Source: Flavobacteriales bacterium
GTDB lineage: Bacteria; Bacteroidota; Bacteroidia; Flavobacteriales_D; Crocinitomicaceae
DNA length: 37,510 nt
Assembly: GCA_947476955.1 (NCBI GenBank)
Contig: CANJSS010000011.1
Coordinates: forward strand, 1 to 37,510
Direction of reading: 5' to 3'
The first letter of the stretch is position 1. Every line of letters begins with the position of its first letter. Positions 1 to 8,775 of this stretch are shown piece after piece. The notes beneath the pieces are model-generated. The model was not told the DNA's origin. It worked only from the letters and a program-made list of their open reading frames with translations, and did no database searches. A program made the position numbers and the translations under genes.

Positions 1-1
1 A

Positions 2-544
2 GTAGAACCATTCGCTTCTAAAATTAATTTCCAAGTAAAAGCTTTAAACAACCAAACATTGGTTGCACAAGATGCCGAAGAATTGTCAGATTTCCGTTCC
101 AAGGTCGCAGAACTAAATAGAAAAGTAAGCGGCACTTCGAATTTAATGCAAGAATCCAAAGAAAAAATGGGGATTTTGAAACATGCATTGCTCACCTATC
201 CGAATACTGAAATCAATCTAGTATCAGAAATAAAGTCTTTGGAGTTGCTTTATGATTCGTGTGCAATTGTATTGTGGGGAGACCGCTTAAAATCTTCTAA
301 AGAATTTGAAACACTTTCTGGTATTTCGGAAAGACTTGGTTTATTAGAGTATATGCTTTATGACAATACAACCGGTGTAACGAAATCCCATGGTACAACT
401 TTGGAATTGGTATCTGATCAATATAAAGATTTAAGAGTAAAACTAGATGGTTTAATTGTTCGCCTTACTGTTTTAGAAAAACAATTAGAGAAGGCTTCCG
501 TTCCTTACACTAAAGGGAAAGACCAAAATTGGAAAGAATATTGA
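2..544 (+). CDS. C-terminal part of a large probable BNR/sortilin-like repeat protein (5' truncated)
   Basis: The frame is open from the window edge with no stop before TGA at 542-544, so this is the 3' end of a longer gene; the TTG at 59 is not a convincing start. The visible 180 residues are helical and coiled-coil-like, rich in Leu, Glu and Lys, and end in a short Tyr-Thr-Lys-Gly...Trp-Lys tail. This layout (helical C-terminus and a final motif like YTxGxxxxW) resembles the end of the roughly 1000-residue Bacteroidota proteins annotated as WD40/YVTN/BNR or VPS10/sortilin-like glycosyl hydrolases. The repeat domain itself lies outside the window, so the family call is an inference. There is no T9SS sorting domain at its C-terminus. 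A strong hairpin follows directly after the stop. Confidence 0.5.
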   Translation, partial: VEPFASKINFQVKALNNQTLVAQDAEELSDFRSKVAELNRKVSGTSNLMQESKEKMGILKHALLTYPNTEINLVSEIKSLELLYDSCAIVLWGDRLKSSKEFETLSGISERLGLLEYMLYDNTTGVTKSHGTTLELVSDQYKDLRVKLDGLIVRLTVLEKQLEKASVPYTKGKDQNWKEY

Positions 545-580
545 AAAAAAAAGCGTCGATTATGTGAATCGACGCTTTGA
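545..580. terminator. Two-way intrinsic terminator between convergent genes
   Basis: A perfect 12-bp stem (550-561 paired with 567-578) with a 5-base loop lies between the plus-strand gene ending at 544 and the minus-strand gene ending at 597. Read on the minus strand the stem is followed by an unbroken run of about 9 T; on the plus strand the T run is only three bases. It should therefore work best for the minus-strand gene but can serve both. Confidence 0.85.
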
Positions 581-596
581 TATCCTATATCAGAAT

Positions 597-2231
597 TTAT
601 TTTTTAACAATTAATTTTCGCAAATCTGAAGCTCCTAATCGAATAAAATAGATTCCATCTGCTAATGTTAGTAGATCTAATTCAGTGTTTCCAATTCCTA
701 TAAAGGATTTATGAATTATTTGGCCATCAATTGTACTTAATTCAACCGAAAGATCAGCTTTTGTGCCATTCGAGATATATATTTTATCTTTTGCAGGATT
801 TGGATATACCGCTACTTCTAGTAGGTTTGCCTCCTCTATACCCAGCTCAATATTATCGACAGCATATATGCCATCTATGAGAATTGAAAAATCTGCACCA
901 ATTACGATATCGTTACCAACAACAGTTATGGAATGGTCGTTCAATTGCGGAATATATGGAACATCCAAACGGATGTAATAATTTCCACTTGGAATGGCTG
1001 TAAATTGGAAATTTCCGAGTACATCCGAATACGTAAACGCAACCACTTGATTGGAAATATTGAATAGTTTGACTAATGCGTTTTCATAAGGAACGGTTGG
1101 AGATTTTAAATAGGTTGTATCAATAATAACTGTTCCTGCAATAACACCCGAACCGTTCAGAACATTCAACGTATTTGAATTAATGTTTCCACTGTTCAAG
1201 AAACAAGGTAAACCAATCGCTTCTGCGGTTGACCAAGTATCTCCATTTGTATAATAAAGAGGAGCAACGCCAGGAAACAATGCAGGATCTGGAGTAAAGC
1301 GAACATGGTACATTCCTGTTTGAAGACTATCTGCTAAGTATGTTCCGTTTGTTACCGCTAATATCTGAATCGGCTGTGCTAAGGTTGTATCGCCAATGAA
1401 ATTGAACACTTCAATAATTCCTTCAGCTGGTGCACCATTCACCGTCAATGTTCCATTTATATCGTTGTAAGATTCTTGTTCATCTAAAAATATTGCAGAA
1501 TCAAAAACATAATCAGAAACATCTGCAATCACCAATTTGATATGGTAAGTAGCTCCTGACTGTGCAAAAAACTTAGCTTCAAAAGGAGTTGTATAGGCAT
1601 CAAAGACAAAACTTCCTGCGTTTGGTCCACTTAAATTATCGATGTAATATTGAGGATTTATCATTTGATTTACAGAATTGATCTCCACTGGAATAGTTGT
1701 ACCAGGCAAAACTGCAATATTAGCATAAGAACCATTATTTTCGGAGACCAAGAAGAGGAAACGATCCGTGTAAGGCGTATTCGCAAATTCCGGATATTCT
1801 TCGGATGCCAAAACATAGTTAAAGCGAATTGTATCCGACAAGGTTGGTGTAAAATCAAATTCAACAACACATGCATCAAAATTGGATGACATTTGTCCTG
1901 CGTTTGCGCCAAACTGCGCAATTTCAGCATCTCCAACTGTTCCTAAAGTTGTTGAGTTGAATACAGCACTAGGTTGTTGTGATCCTGAAACAATACCTGT
2001 AGACAAAACTAAACCGCTATTCAAACCTAAAATACCCCCATTTTCAAAACGACCAACTTGCTGCGGCACTGCCATTAATTGGACATTTGATACGCCATCG
2101 CATTGCACGCCAAAAATATTGGCAATCATCATTTCTAAATTTGAGATCTGCGTAAACTCAATAGTTTGAGAATAACTATAACCTGAAGTAAGAAAAACAA
2201 TGGATAGTAAGATTTTTTTTATACGATTCAT
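597..2231 (-). CDS. Secreted choice-of-anchor L protein with T9SS type A sorting domain
   Basis: 544 residues. Residues 1-21 form a signal peptide (basic start, hydrophobic core, cleavage near Ser-Gln). Residues about 30-255 match the choice-of-anchor L domain: LASEEYPEF at 141-149 and DSAIFL at 244-249 are typical of that family. Residues about 256-450 look like two carboxypeptidase-regulatory/SpaA-like beta-sandwich repeats. The last 73 residues (from 472) are a T9SS type A sorting domain, with the YPNPAKD motif near 476 and a Lys-rich end. The protein should cross the inner membrane by Sec and the outer membrane by T9SS, and end up on the surface or outside. The ligand and role are unknown. 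No TAnnTTTG box is visible near its start. It ends at a strong terminator. Confidence 0.85.
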   Translation of the reverse strand: MNRIKKILLSIVFLTSGYSYSQTIEFTQISNLEMMIANIFGVQCDGVSNVQLMAVPQQVGRFENGGILGLNSGLVLSTGIVSGSQQPSAVFNSTTLGTVGDAEIAQFGANAGQMSSNFDACVVEFDFTPTLSDTIRFNYVLASEEYPEFANTPYTDRFLFLVSENNGSYANIAVLPGTTIPVEINSVNQMINPQYYIDNLSGPNAGSFVFDAYTTPFEAKFFAQSGATYHIKLVIADVSDYVFDSAIFLDEQESYNDINGTLTVNGAPAEGIIEVFNFIGDTTLAQPIQILAVTNGTYLADSLQTGMYHVRFTPDPALFPGVAPLYYTNGDTWSTAEAIGLPCFLNSGNINSNTLNVLNGSGVIAGTVIIDTTYLKSPTVPYENALVKLFNISNQVVAFTYSDVLGNFQFTAIPSGNYYIRLDVPYIPQLNDHSITVVGNDIVIGADFSILIDGIYAVDNIELGIEEANLLEVAVYPNPAKDKIYISNGTKADLSVELSTIDGQIIHKSFIGIGNTELDLLTLADGIYFIRLGASDLRKLIVKK

Positions 2232-2506
2232 TCCTGTAGTTTTTAAGTTTTTAATAACCCTAAGACGCTTAATTTTTTAATTGAGTTGCGTGTTTGTTTT
2301 TATTTTTTAACATTCACTTTATGCTGAAACAACAACCGCATTGTGAAGTAACAAAAAATCTAGGAAATACAACTTACGAATGAATCCAAAAAAATCAAAG
2401 AAGGAATGATATTGTTTAAAAAAACCTAATATTGAATGGTGAAACAACTAAATGCATATTTTATTTTCTAAAAACTTTAGCAGGAATTTTAAACTGCTCC
2501 GCAAAC

Positions 2507-4954
2507 TTATTTCACCTCTATTGGATTTTTTACATTTTCTTTTGTTAATGCAATTTCAAGGACTTCATGCATATGATGCACAAAGTGAAAGGTTAATCCA
2601 TTTAAATACTCTTGTTTAATTTCTTCAATATCGTTTTTATTTTTCTCGCACAAAATGATTTCTTTGATTCCAGCTCTTTTTGCTGCAAGAATCTTCTCCT
2701 TTATTCCGCCAACAGGTAAAACTTCTCCACGCAAAGTAATTTCCCCAGTCATCGCTAGATTTGCCTTTACCCGCTTTTGAGTGAAAAGCGAAGCTAATGA
2801 TGTTAACATTGTAATCCCAGCACTTGGTCCATCTTTTGGTGTTGCACCCTCTGGAACGTGAATGTGCACATTGTGTTTATCGAAAACTTCCTGATCCAAA
2901 TTCAACCAACTGCTGTGGGCTTTCAAAAATTCCAATGCAATGACAGCAGATTCTTTCATTACATCGCCTAAATTTCCAGTTAACGTTAGTTTTCCTTTTC
3001 CTTTTGTAATGGAAGATTCAATAAATAAAATATCACCACCAACACTCGTCCAAGCCAAACCAGTTACTACTCCGGCTACTTCATTGTTTTCGTATTTTGT
3101 TCTGCCTCTGCCAGCTCCTAGAATTGTAAACAGATCTTCTTTTTTAATTTTAGTATCGAAGGATTCCTCCATTGCAATTTGTCTGGCTCGATTGCGAACT
3201 AATTTTGCAATCATTTTACTCAAGGAGCGAACACCAGATTCATTAGTGTATTCCATTACCAATTTCTCCAACACAATTTTATCTATGGAGATTTCCTTTT
3301 TCGAAATTCCGTGTTCTTCAATTTGTTTTGGCAACAAATGCCTTTTCGCAATTTCTATTTTCTCCTCAATAGTATAGCCATTTACTTCAATAATTTCCAT
3401 TCGATCACGCAATGGACCTTGCACTTCTGCTAGATTATTTGCAGTTGCTACGAACATTACACGCGAAAGGTCAAATTCTGTTTCTACATAATTATCGTAA
3501 AACGCATTATTTTGTTCAGGATCCAATACCTCTAAAAGTGCAGAAGAAGGATCTCCGTGGTTACTGCGCCCCAGTTTATCTATCTCGTCTAGAACAAAAA
3601 CCGGATTAGAAATTCCTGCTTTTTTAATGTTCTGCATGATGCGCCCAGGCATTGCGCCAATGTATGTTTTGCGGTGTCCACGAATTTCTGATTCATCGTG
3701 CAGTCCGCCTAAAGACATACGGATATATTTTCTTCCAAGCGCTTCTGCGATTGACTTCCCAAGAGAAGTTTTACCAACTCCCGGAGGACCATAAAAACAT
3801 AGTATTGGCGATTTCATGTTGCCTTTTAACTTGAGAACTGCCAAGTATTCCAGAATACGTTCCTTAACCTTTTCTAATCCGTAATGATCGCGTTCTAAAA
3901 TCTTTTTTGCGCGATTCAAATCCAAGTTATCTTTAGAATATTCTCCCCATGGTAAATCTAAAACAAGATCTAGATAATTCAGCTGAACATTGTATTCAGC
4001 GCCTTGCGGATTCATTCGTTGTAATTTGTCCAGTTCTTTGTAGAATAATTTAGAAACACGCTCGTCCCACTTTTTCACAATTGCGCGATCGCTTAAATCA
4101 TGCACATCCTGCTCTTGCGGATTATCGCCCAATTCGTCTTGTATTGTGCGCATTTGCTGTTGCAAAAAGTATTCACGCTGCTGACGATCCATATCCTTTC
4201 GCACTTTGGATTGAATTTCGTTACGCATTTCCAACATCTGTATTTCAAGGTTCAAATGCTCCAAAACCTTTATAACACGTTTTTCCATGTCTAATTCCTC
4301 CAGCATTTCCTGCTTTTTGGAGACATCTGCGTTCATGTTGGAGGATATGAAATTCACTAAAAATGTTGGACTGTCAATATTACCGATTGCAAAAGATGCT
4401 TCAGATGGAATATTCGGACTGTCGCGGATAATTTGAAGAGCAAGATCTTTAATGGTTTTAATCATCATATTCATTTCTTTACTCTTCTTGTCAAACGATT
4501 TTTCCTTTAGCAACTTAACTTTGGCGCGCATATATGGCTCCGTTTGGGTTGGTTGAACAAGTTCAAATCGTCTTTTTCCTTGAATAATCACGGTTGAACT
4601 ACCATCCGGCATTTTCAATAATCGAACTATTTGAGCAACCGTACCAATTTGATGAAGATCAGAGAATTCAGGTGATTCCTCTTCTTGATTTTTCTGAGAA
4701 ACAACACCAATTATCTTATTTCCCTTATTCGCCTCTTGAATTAATTTAATGGATTTATCGCGACCAACAGTAATTGGAATTACCACTCCGGGAAATAATA
4801 CATTATTGCGTAATGGCAGAATTGGCAAATCTTCCGGAAATTTTTGCTTGTTCATATTTTCCTCTTCCTCAGCAGTAATCAGAGGAATAAACTCAGCATC
4901 ACTTTCAGAACCTACGGTTAAATCAAAAAAATCAATATCGTGTATATCACCCAT
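2507..4954 (-). CDS. lon: ATP-dependent protease Lon
   Basis: 815 residues, full length for bacterial LonA. It degrades misfolded and regulatory proteins in the cytoplasm as a hexamer. Order of domains: LON substrate-binding domain at about 43-235, coiled coil at 235-290, AAA+ module with Walker A GPPGVGKT at 389-396 and Walker B ending DEID at 456-459, and protease domain with the catalytic Ser711 in the PKDGPSAG motif and the partner Lys754 in GGIKEK. All catalytic residues are present. The 40-residue acidic N-terminal extension before the LON domain is common in Bacteroidota. A TAnnTTTG box 17 bases upstream of the ATG supports this start. The gene stands alone, with 183 bases between it and the gene upstream. 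Confidence 0.98.
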   Translation of the reverse strand: MGDIHDIDFFDLTVGSESDAEFIPLITAEEEENMNKQKFPEDLPILPLRNNVLFPGVVIPITVGRDKSIKLIQEANKGNKIIGVVSQKNQEEESPEFSDLHQIGTVAQIVRLLKMPDGSSTVIIQGKRRFELVQPTQTEPYMRAKVKLLKEKSFDKKSKEMNMMIKTIKDLALQIIRDSPNIPSEASFAIGNIDSPTFLVNFISSNMNADVSKKQEMLEELDMEKRVIKVLEHLNLEIQMLEMRNEIQSKVRKDMDRQQREYFLQQQMRTIQDELGDNPQEQDVHDLSDRAIVKKWDERVSKLFYKELDKLQRMNPQGAEYNVQLNYLDLVLDLPWGEYSKDNLDLNRAKKILERDHYGLEKVKERILEYLAVLKLKGNMKSPILCFYGPPGVGKTSLGKSIAEALGRKYIRMSLGGLHDESEIRGHRKTYIGAMPGRIMQNIKKAGISNPVFVLDEIDKLGRSNHGDPSSALLEVLDPEQNNAFYDNYVETEFDLSRVMFVATANNLAEVQGPLRDRMEIIEVNGYTIEEKIEIAKRHLLPKQIEEHGISKKEISIDKIVLEKLVMEYTNESGVRSLSKMIAKLVRNRARQIAMEESFDTKIKKEDLFTILGAGRGRTKYENNEVAGVVTGLAWTSVGGDILFIESSITKGKGKLTLTGNLGDVMKESAVIALEFLKAHSSWLNLDQEVFDKHNVHIHVPEGATPKDGPSAGITMLTSLASLFTQKRVKANLAMTGEITLRGEVLPVGGIKEKILAAKRAGIKEIILCEKNKNDIEEIKQEYLNGLTFHFVHHMHEVLEIALTKENVKNPIEVK

Positions 4955-4971
4955 TTTTGTTGTATTCTATT

Positions 4972-4979
4972 CAAATTTA
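4972..4979 (-). promoter_or_regulatory. -7 promoter box for lon
   Basis: TAAATTTG on the minus strand, an exact match to the Bacteroidota TAnnTTTG -7 element, 17 bases before the lon ATG. A clear -33 TTTG at the usual spacing is not evident. Confidence 0.55.
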
Positions 4980-5068
4980 TTATTTACCTAATTGTTATTG
5001 GAAAAAAGCATTTTTTTTAAGTCAAAGTGGCAGTAAAAATACTCCTTATGGATTATTTTTTAGATTAT

Positions 5069-5109
5069 ATGCGGTTTTCAAAGACAAAGCCTAGATTGTC
5101 AAACCGTAT
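5069..5109. terminator. Two-tier hairpin between the glmU-like gene and lon
   Basis: Outer stem of 9 pairs (5069-5077 with 5101-5109, one G-U pair), an unpaired TCAAA on one side, then an inner 5-bp stem (5083-5087 with 5096-5100) and an 8-base loop. It lies about 30-70 bases after the glmU-like stop codon and before the lon promoter. Neither strand has a proper T run after it, so it may be a factor-assisted terminator or an mRNA 3'-end structure rather than a classic intrinsic terminator. Confidence 0.45.
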
Positions 5110-5137
5110 GCCATCTAAAATAAACTGAAATTTTGTC

Positions 5138-6274
5138 TTATGTATCTTCGGACAGAAAAGTAAGAATTTCAATTTCTGAAGTGGAAAGTTGCAATCCTCG
5201 GCGCCCCATCATGTTATTTGCGTATTCGATTGCATTTTCAAATCGAAAAGGAACTAATTCCTCCGCCCCACCCCAACGGAAAGAAGGAATGTACTTTGGT
5301 GGAAATCCTGCGCCATAAATATTGGAAGAAACCCCAATTACAGTTGCCGTATTGAACATCGTATTGATTCCACATTTCGAATGATCTCCCATAAATAGAC
5401 CCATAAACTGTTCATTCGTTGGGATTTCCTTTTTTGCTTCGTAAGAATAAGTAGAGATATTCCCATAGTTATTTTTCAAATTAGAAGCATTGGTATCTGC
5501 TCCCAGATTGCACCATTCACCGATGCTTGAATTTCCAAGAAATCCATCGTGCCCTTTATTGGAATACGCTTGAAAAACAACATTATTTACTTCTCCGCCT
5601 ACTTTACAATGCGGTCCAATGGTTGTTGCACCATAGACTTTTGCACCCATTTTTAAAGCACTAAATTCACACATTGCCAAAGGTCCTCGAACGATAGATC
5701 CCTCCATGATTTCTGCATTTTCACCGACATAAATCGGTCCGTTAGAAGTGTTTAAAATTGCAGCTTCGACGCGTGCTCCTTTTTCCAGAAAGATTAAATG
5801 AGGGTTACCTATAACTGTATTTGTGGAAGATATTTTTTCAGAAACTCTTCCAGCTGTAGACAAATAAAAATCATATGCTATTGCGGCTTCATTCTTGTTG
5901 AAAACATCCCAGCGTTCCTTCAAGATTACTGGTATTTCGCCAATATATTCGACTTTATTGCTTCCATTTCCTTTTTTCGCTAACCAATTTTCACCCATCC
6001 ATAATTGCTCATCATCCGAAAGATTTTGAACAGCAACTAGAATCTGATCATTTGGCAGAAGCGCAGCGTTTACAACGATATCCGCATGTTCTGTATACGG
6101 AAATTTTCCAGAAAGGTATTTTTCTGTTTTGTAAAAAATTTCAGCATCCGGAAAACCAATTTTCCAACGTTCTTCATTGGTAAATAAACCGAGGCGAATA
6201 TTTCCAACTGGTCGCGTAAGTGTCAAAGGTGCAAATCGCGCATGCAAGCCGTTATCATCGATAAGTATTTTCAT
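5138..6274 (-). CDS. Alternate GlmU-family protein (putative sugar nucleotidyltransferase/acetyltransferase)
   Basis: 378 residues. It resembles the Bacteroidota alternate-GlmU family, whose members are thought to make UDP-N-acetylglucosamine or a related activated sugar. The N-terminal half has the family start (residues 1-30, with PLTLTRPVGNIR) rather than the GxGxRM loop of classical GlmU. The C-terminal half, from about 155, is a left-handed beta-helix of hexapeptide repeats. KGHDG at 240-244 and the Asn-rich stretch at 256-271 (NLGADT...NNYG) correspond to the acetyl-CoA and catalytic region of GlmU-type acetyltransferases. It starts 39 bases after the symporter gene on the same strand and probably shares its transcript. 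The substrate cannot be fixed from sequence. Confidence 0.8.
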   Translation of the reverse strand: MKILIDDNGLHARFAPLTLTRPVGNIRLGLFTNEERWKIGFPDAEIFYKTEKYLSGKFPYTEHADIVVNAALLPNDQILVAVQNLSDDEQLWMGENWLAKKGNGSNKVEYIGEIPVILKERWDVFNKNEAAIAYDFYLSTAGRVSEKISSTNTVIGNPHLIFLEKGARVEAAILNTSNGPIYVGENAEIMEGSIVRGPLAMCEFSALKMGAKVYGATTIGPHCKVGGEVNNVVFQAYSNKGHDGFLGNSSIGEWCNLGADTNASNLKNNYGNISTYSYEAKKEIPTNEQFMGLFMGDHSKCGINTMFNTATVIGVSSNIYGAGFPPKYIPSFRWGGAEELVPFRFENAIEYANNMMGRRGLQLSTSEIEILTFLSEDT

Positions 6275-6313
6275 TTATTTATTCATTTACCACATTACGT
6301 ATGGGTTGTATTT

Positions 6314-7810
6314 TTATTCTTGGATAGCTTTTTTTGAAATAATCCACAAGCCGAAAAACGTTAATAATCCATTCAAAATTAATAGTTCGTAGCCAAAATT
6401 ATAACCATTAAATATTTCTATTGAATTTTTATCCAACCAATAACAAATTAGTAAAACGGCAATACAAACAAATGGAACACCTAGCTCCATTAATTTTCTT
6501 TTTGTAAGAATTCCAAAGGAAAATAATCCGAGAAGTGGCCCGTAAGTATATCCCGCAATTGTTAAAATCAATCCAATCAAATCAATATCTGGATGTGCGT
6601 CAACATACCACTTTGTTCCGAGAATAATTAGTAAAAACAAAATGGAAAAACCGATATGAACCATTAATTTCAAACGTTGTTTTTCTTTCTCCTCGCGTGT
6701 ATTAAAATTCAGAAAGTCGATGCAAAATCCAGTTGTTAACGCTGCCAAAGCACTATCTGCCGACGCGTACGAGGAAGCAGTTATTCCCAATAGAAAAAAT
6801 ACTCCAGCAATTGTTCCAAAATTATTCAATGCTAAAGTTGGAAAAACGTGATCTGTTATAACTTTATCTCCAGCCATTGGCAAAGCAACACCTTTAGATT
6901 GAGCATATACATATAAAGCGCCTCCTAAAATCAGAAAAAGGAAGTTTGTAACAACAAGAACCGCTGTGAAAGAATACATGTTTTTTTGTGCATCTTTAAT
7001 TGTTCTGCACGTTAAATTCTTTTGCATCAAATCCTGGTCTAATCCTGTCATTGCTATCGCAAGGAACATACCACCAAAAAATTGTTTTGGGAAGTAGGTT
7101 TTAGACAGAGGATCATCAAAATAGAAAATTTTAGACATTGATTCGCCATTTGTAGCAGAGGTTGAACTTATTTTATCGAACAACCCGAAGAAATCAACAT
7201 GTAAAGCTTGGGAAATAATTACTGTACAAATAACAACCGCGCTAATTAAAAAAAACGTTTGAAAAGTATCTGTGTAAACAATTGTTTTTATTCCACCTTT
7301 AAATGTATAGACCCAAATTAGTGCAACGGTAATCACAGCAGTCAACCAATATGGCACGCCAAGATCCTGAAAAAGAAATAGCTGTAAAACAATTGTGGCA
7401 AGATACAATCGCGTTGCGGAGCCTAAAGTGCGCGATAAAATAAAAAAACTTGCGCCCGTTTTATAACTGACAATTCCAAACCTTTTGGAAAGGTATTCGT
7501 AGATCGATGTAACGTTAAGTCGGTAATACAGGGGCATTAGAATTTGTGCGATTACAACGTACCCTAGAACATAACCTAAAACAATCTGGAAATAAGCCAT
7601 ACCTTCTGAAAAAACTTTTCCTGGAACTGAAATAAAAGTAACACCGGAAAGTGATGCGCCAATCATTCCAAACGCTACGAGATACCAAGGACTTTGTTTA
7701 TTTCCTGTGAAAAAAGTTGCAGAATCCGCATTTCTGGATGTCAAATAGGATATGAAGATCAATACGCTAAAATAAGCGACCAATACAGAAATAATTAATG
7801 GTGTACTCAT
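6314..7810 (-). CDS. Sodium:solute symporter (SSS family)
   Basis: 498 residues with about 13 hydrophobic membrane-spanning segments across the whole length. The early segment with NADSATFFTGN and the following Gly/Ser-rich helix (GASLSGVTFISVPG, about 50-65) match the SSS fold, which couples uptake of a sugar, organic acid, vitamin or similar solute to Na+ inward flow. The substrate cannot be told from sequence. Many Bacteroidota SSS proteins of this type sit beside cell-wall sugar genes, and here the GlmU-like gene follows by 39 bases, so an amino-sugar or sialic-acid-like substrate is possible but unproven. It is divergent from the DUF7935-like gene across about 136 bases. Confidence 0.9.
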   Translation of the reverse strand: MSTPLIISVLVAYFSVLIFISYLTSRNADSATFFTGNKQSPWYLVAFGMIGASLSGVTFISVPGKVFSEGMAYFQIVLGYVLGYVVIAQILMPLYYRLNVTSIYEYLSKRFGIVSYKTGASFFILSRTLGSATRLYLATIVLQLFLFQDLGVPYWLTAVITVALIWVYTFKGGIKTIVYTDTFQTFFLISAVVICTVIISQALHVDFFGLFDKISSTSATNGESMSKIFYFDDPLSKTYFPKQFFGGMFLAIAMTGLDQDLMQKNLTCRTIKDAQKNMYSFTAVLVVTNFLFLILGGALYVYAQSKGVALPMAGDKVITDHVFPTLALNNFGTIAGVFFLLGITASSYASADSALAALTTGFCIDFLNFNTREEKEKQRLKLMVHIGFSILFLLIILGTKWYVDAHPDIDLIGLILTIAGYTYGPLLGLFSFGILTKRKLMELGVPFVCIAVLLICYWLDKNSIEIFNGYNFGYELLILNGLLTFFGLWIISKKAIQE

Positions 7811-7922
7811 ACTTCAGTTTGAAGGCTGAAATTACTATTTTTTGTTAAGAGCGAAATAAAAAAAGTACAATAAACACTACTTTTTAAGGACTTGATGTGC
7901 TTTCTGTTGTCAAATGGAATTT

Positions 7923-7930
7923 TATCTTTG
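7923..7930 (+). promoter_or_regulatory. -7 promoter box for the DUF7935-like gene
   Basis: TATCTTTG, an exact TAnnTTTG match, 16 bases before the ATG at 7947. It lies downstream of an in-frame ATG at 7914, which makes that earlier start unlikely. A TTTC about 18 bases further upstream is a poor -33 candidate. Confidence 0.6.
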
Positions 7931-7946
7931 TATAAAAATCACTATT

Positions 7947-8468
7947 ATGGATGTTATTTTACAGATTGCGTTAATTATTTTTCCAGCCGGAGGGGTTTTG
8001 TTGACCACTATTTTCTTCTTGAGAAAGGAAACAGCAAAGGAAATCCGTTCGATGCAAATAGAGCTGAAAAAGCAGCGTCAAGAGTATTTTTTGCCCAGCC
8101 GAGTAGAAGCCTACCAGCGTGCAATTTTATTTATGGAACGTATTCACCCGAATAGCTTGGTGATGCGTTTACACAATCCCGGATTACCAGCAAAAGCATT
8201 ACAAGCCGAATTCTTAAAAGCAATACGAGAAGAATACGATCACAATGTTGCGCAGCAATTATATATGACTCCGCAAGGTTGGAAAATGGTTAAAAATGCA
8301 AAAGAAGAAACGATAAGAATCCTGAATTTGGCTGGATCTCAAATGAAAGAATCATCGATGGGCTTAGAGCTTTCGGGAAAAATATTTGAAATAGTTGCAG
8401 AAGTTGGAACATTACCAACGGATATAACGGTGGATTATTTAAAGAAAGAGTTTCAGGAAATGTTCTAA
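7947..8468 (+). CDS. Membrane-anchored conserved Bacteroidota protein (DUF7935-like)
   Basis: 173 residues from ATG 7947, chosen over the in-frame ATG at 7914 because a promoter box lies between the two. An N-terminal membrane helix (residues about 3-24) is followed by a charged coiled-coil (28-45) and a soluble helical domain facing the cytoplasm. The core with LPSRVEAYQRAILFMERI, then LHNPG and the REEYDHNVAQQLY stretch, is a conserved signature of an uncharacterised Bacteroidota family, which I believe is DUF7935. No enzyme motif is visible. It converges on the S4 gene with a gap of 6 bases. Function unknown. Confidence 0.75.
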   Translation: MDVILQIALIIFPAGGVLLTTIFFLRKETAKEIRSMQIELKKQRQEYFLPSRVEAYQRAILFMERIHPNSLVMRLHNPGLPAKALQAEFLKAIREEYDHNVAQQLYMTPQGWKMVKNAKEETIRILNLAGSQMKESSMGLELSGKIFEIVAEVGTLPTDITVDYLKKEFQEMF

Positions 8469-8474
8469 CCTAAT

Positions 8475-8684
8475 TTAGATTAATATAATTCTCAAATCGT
8501 CTAACTCAATAATATCTCCAGAAATTAGCTTTGCGCGCTTGCGTGTTTCTACTTCGCCGTTGCGAATAACTTCTTCATTTTCCACTATATGTTTGGCATG
8601 ACCGCCCGTTTGCGCTACCCCAATAGCTTTAAGCAGTTGAATCAATTCAATATAATCTCCGTCAATTTTAAACTCTTGTTTCAT
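8475..8684 (-). CDS. Small S4-type RNA-binding protein (YbcJ-like)
   Basis: 69 residues, almost all a single S4 domain: the helix-turn around residues 14-35 (LLKAIGVAQTGGHAKHIV), then a basic strand pair with VIRNGEVETRKRAKL and GDIIELD. This is the size and pattern of YbcJ/RNA-binding S4 proteins, thought to bind structured RNA such as rRNA. It lies 91 bases after the meaB stop on the same strand and may be read from the meaB promoter. The A/T-rich spacer before it shows no TAnnTTTG box. Confidence 0.85.
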   Translation of the reverse strand: MKQEFKIDGDYIELIQLLKAIGVAQTGGHAKHIVENEEVIRNGEVETRKRAKLISGDIIELDDLRIILI

Positions 8685-8775
8685 CTGTTCTAATGCGCTA
8701 ATTTGTGGTAAAAAGGGAATGCTAAAAATAGGTCTTGGTACTTTATTGTTTATTTTTTTCTTCGAACGGCCTTTT

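Noticed and set aside
2232-2506. Regulatory RNA or small gene in the 275-base gap before lon's end
   Set aside because: The sequence is AT-rich with no hairpin of note, no riboswitch-like pattern and no convincing short reading frame.
2940-3377. Plus-strand open frame inside lon
   Set aside because: Antisense shadow of the Lon AAA+ and protease domains.
7914-7946. Longer N-terminus for the DUF7935-like protein
   Set aside because: An exact -7 promoter box at 7923-7930 lies inside the extension, so the start at 7947 is more likely.
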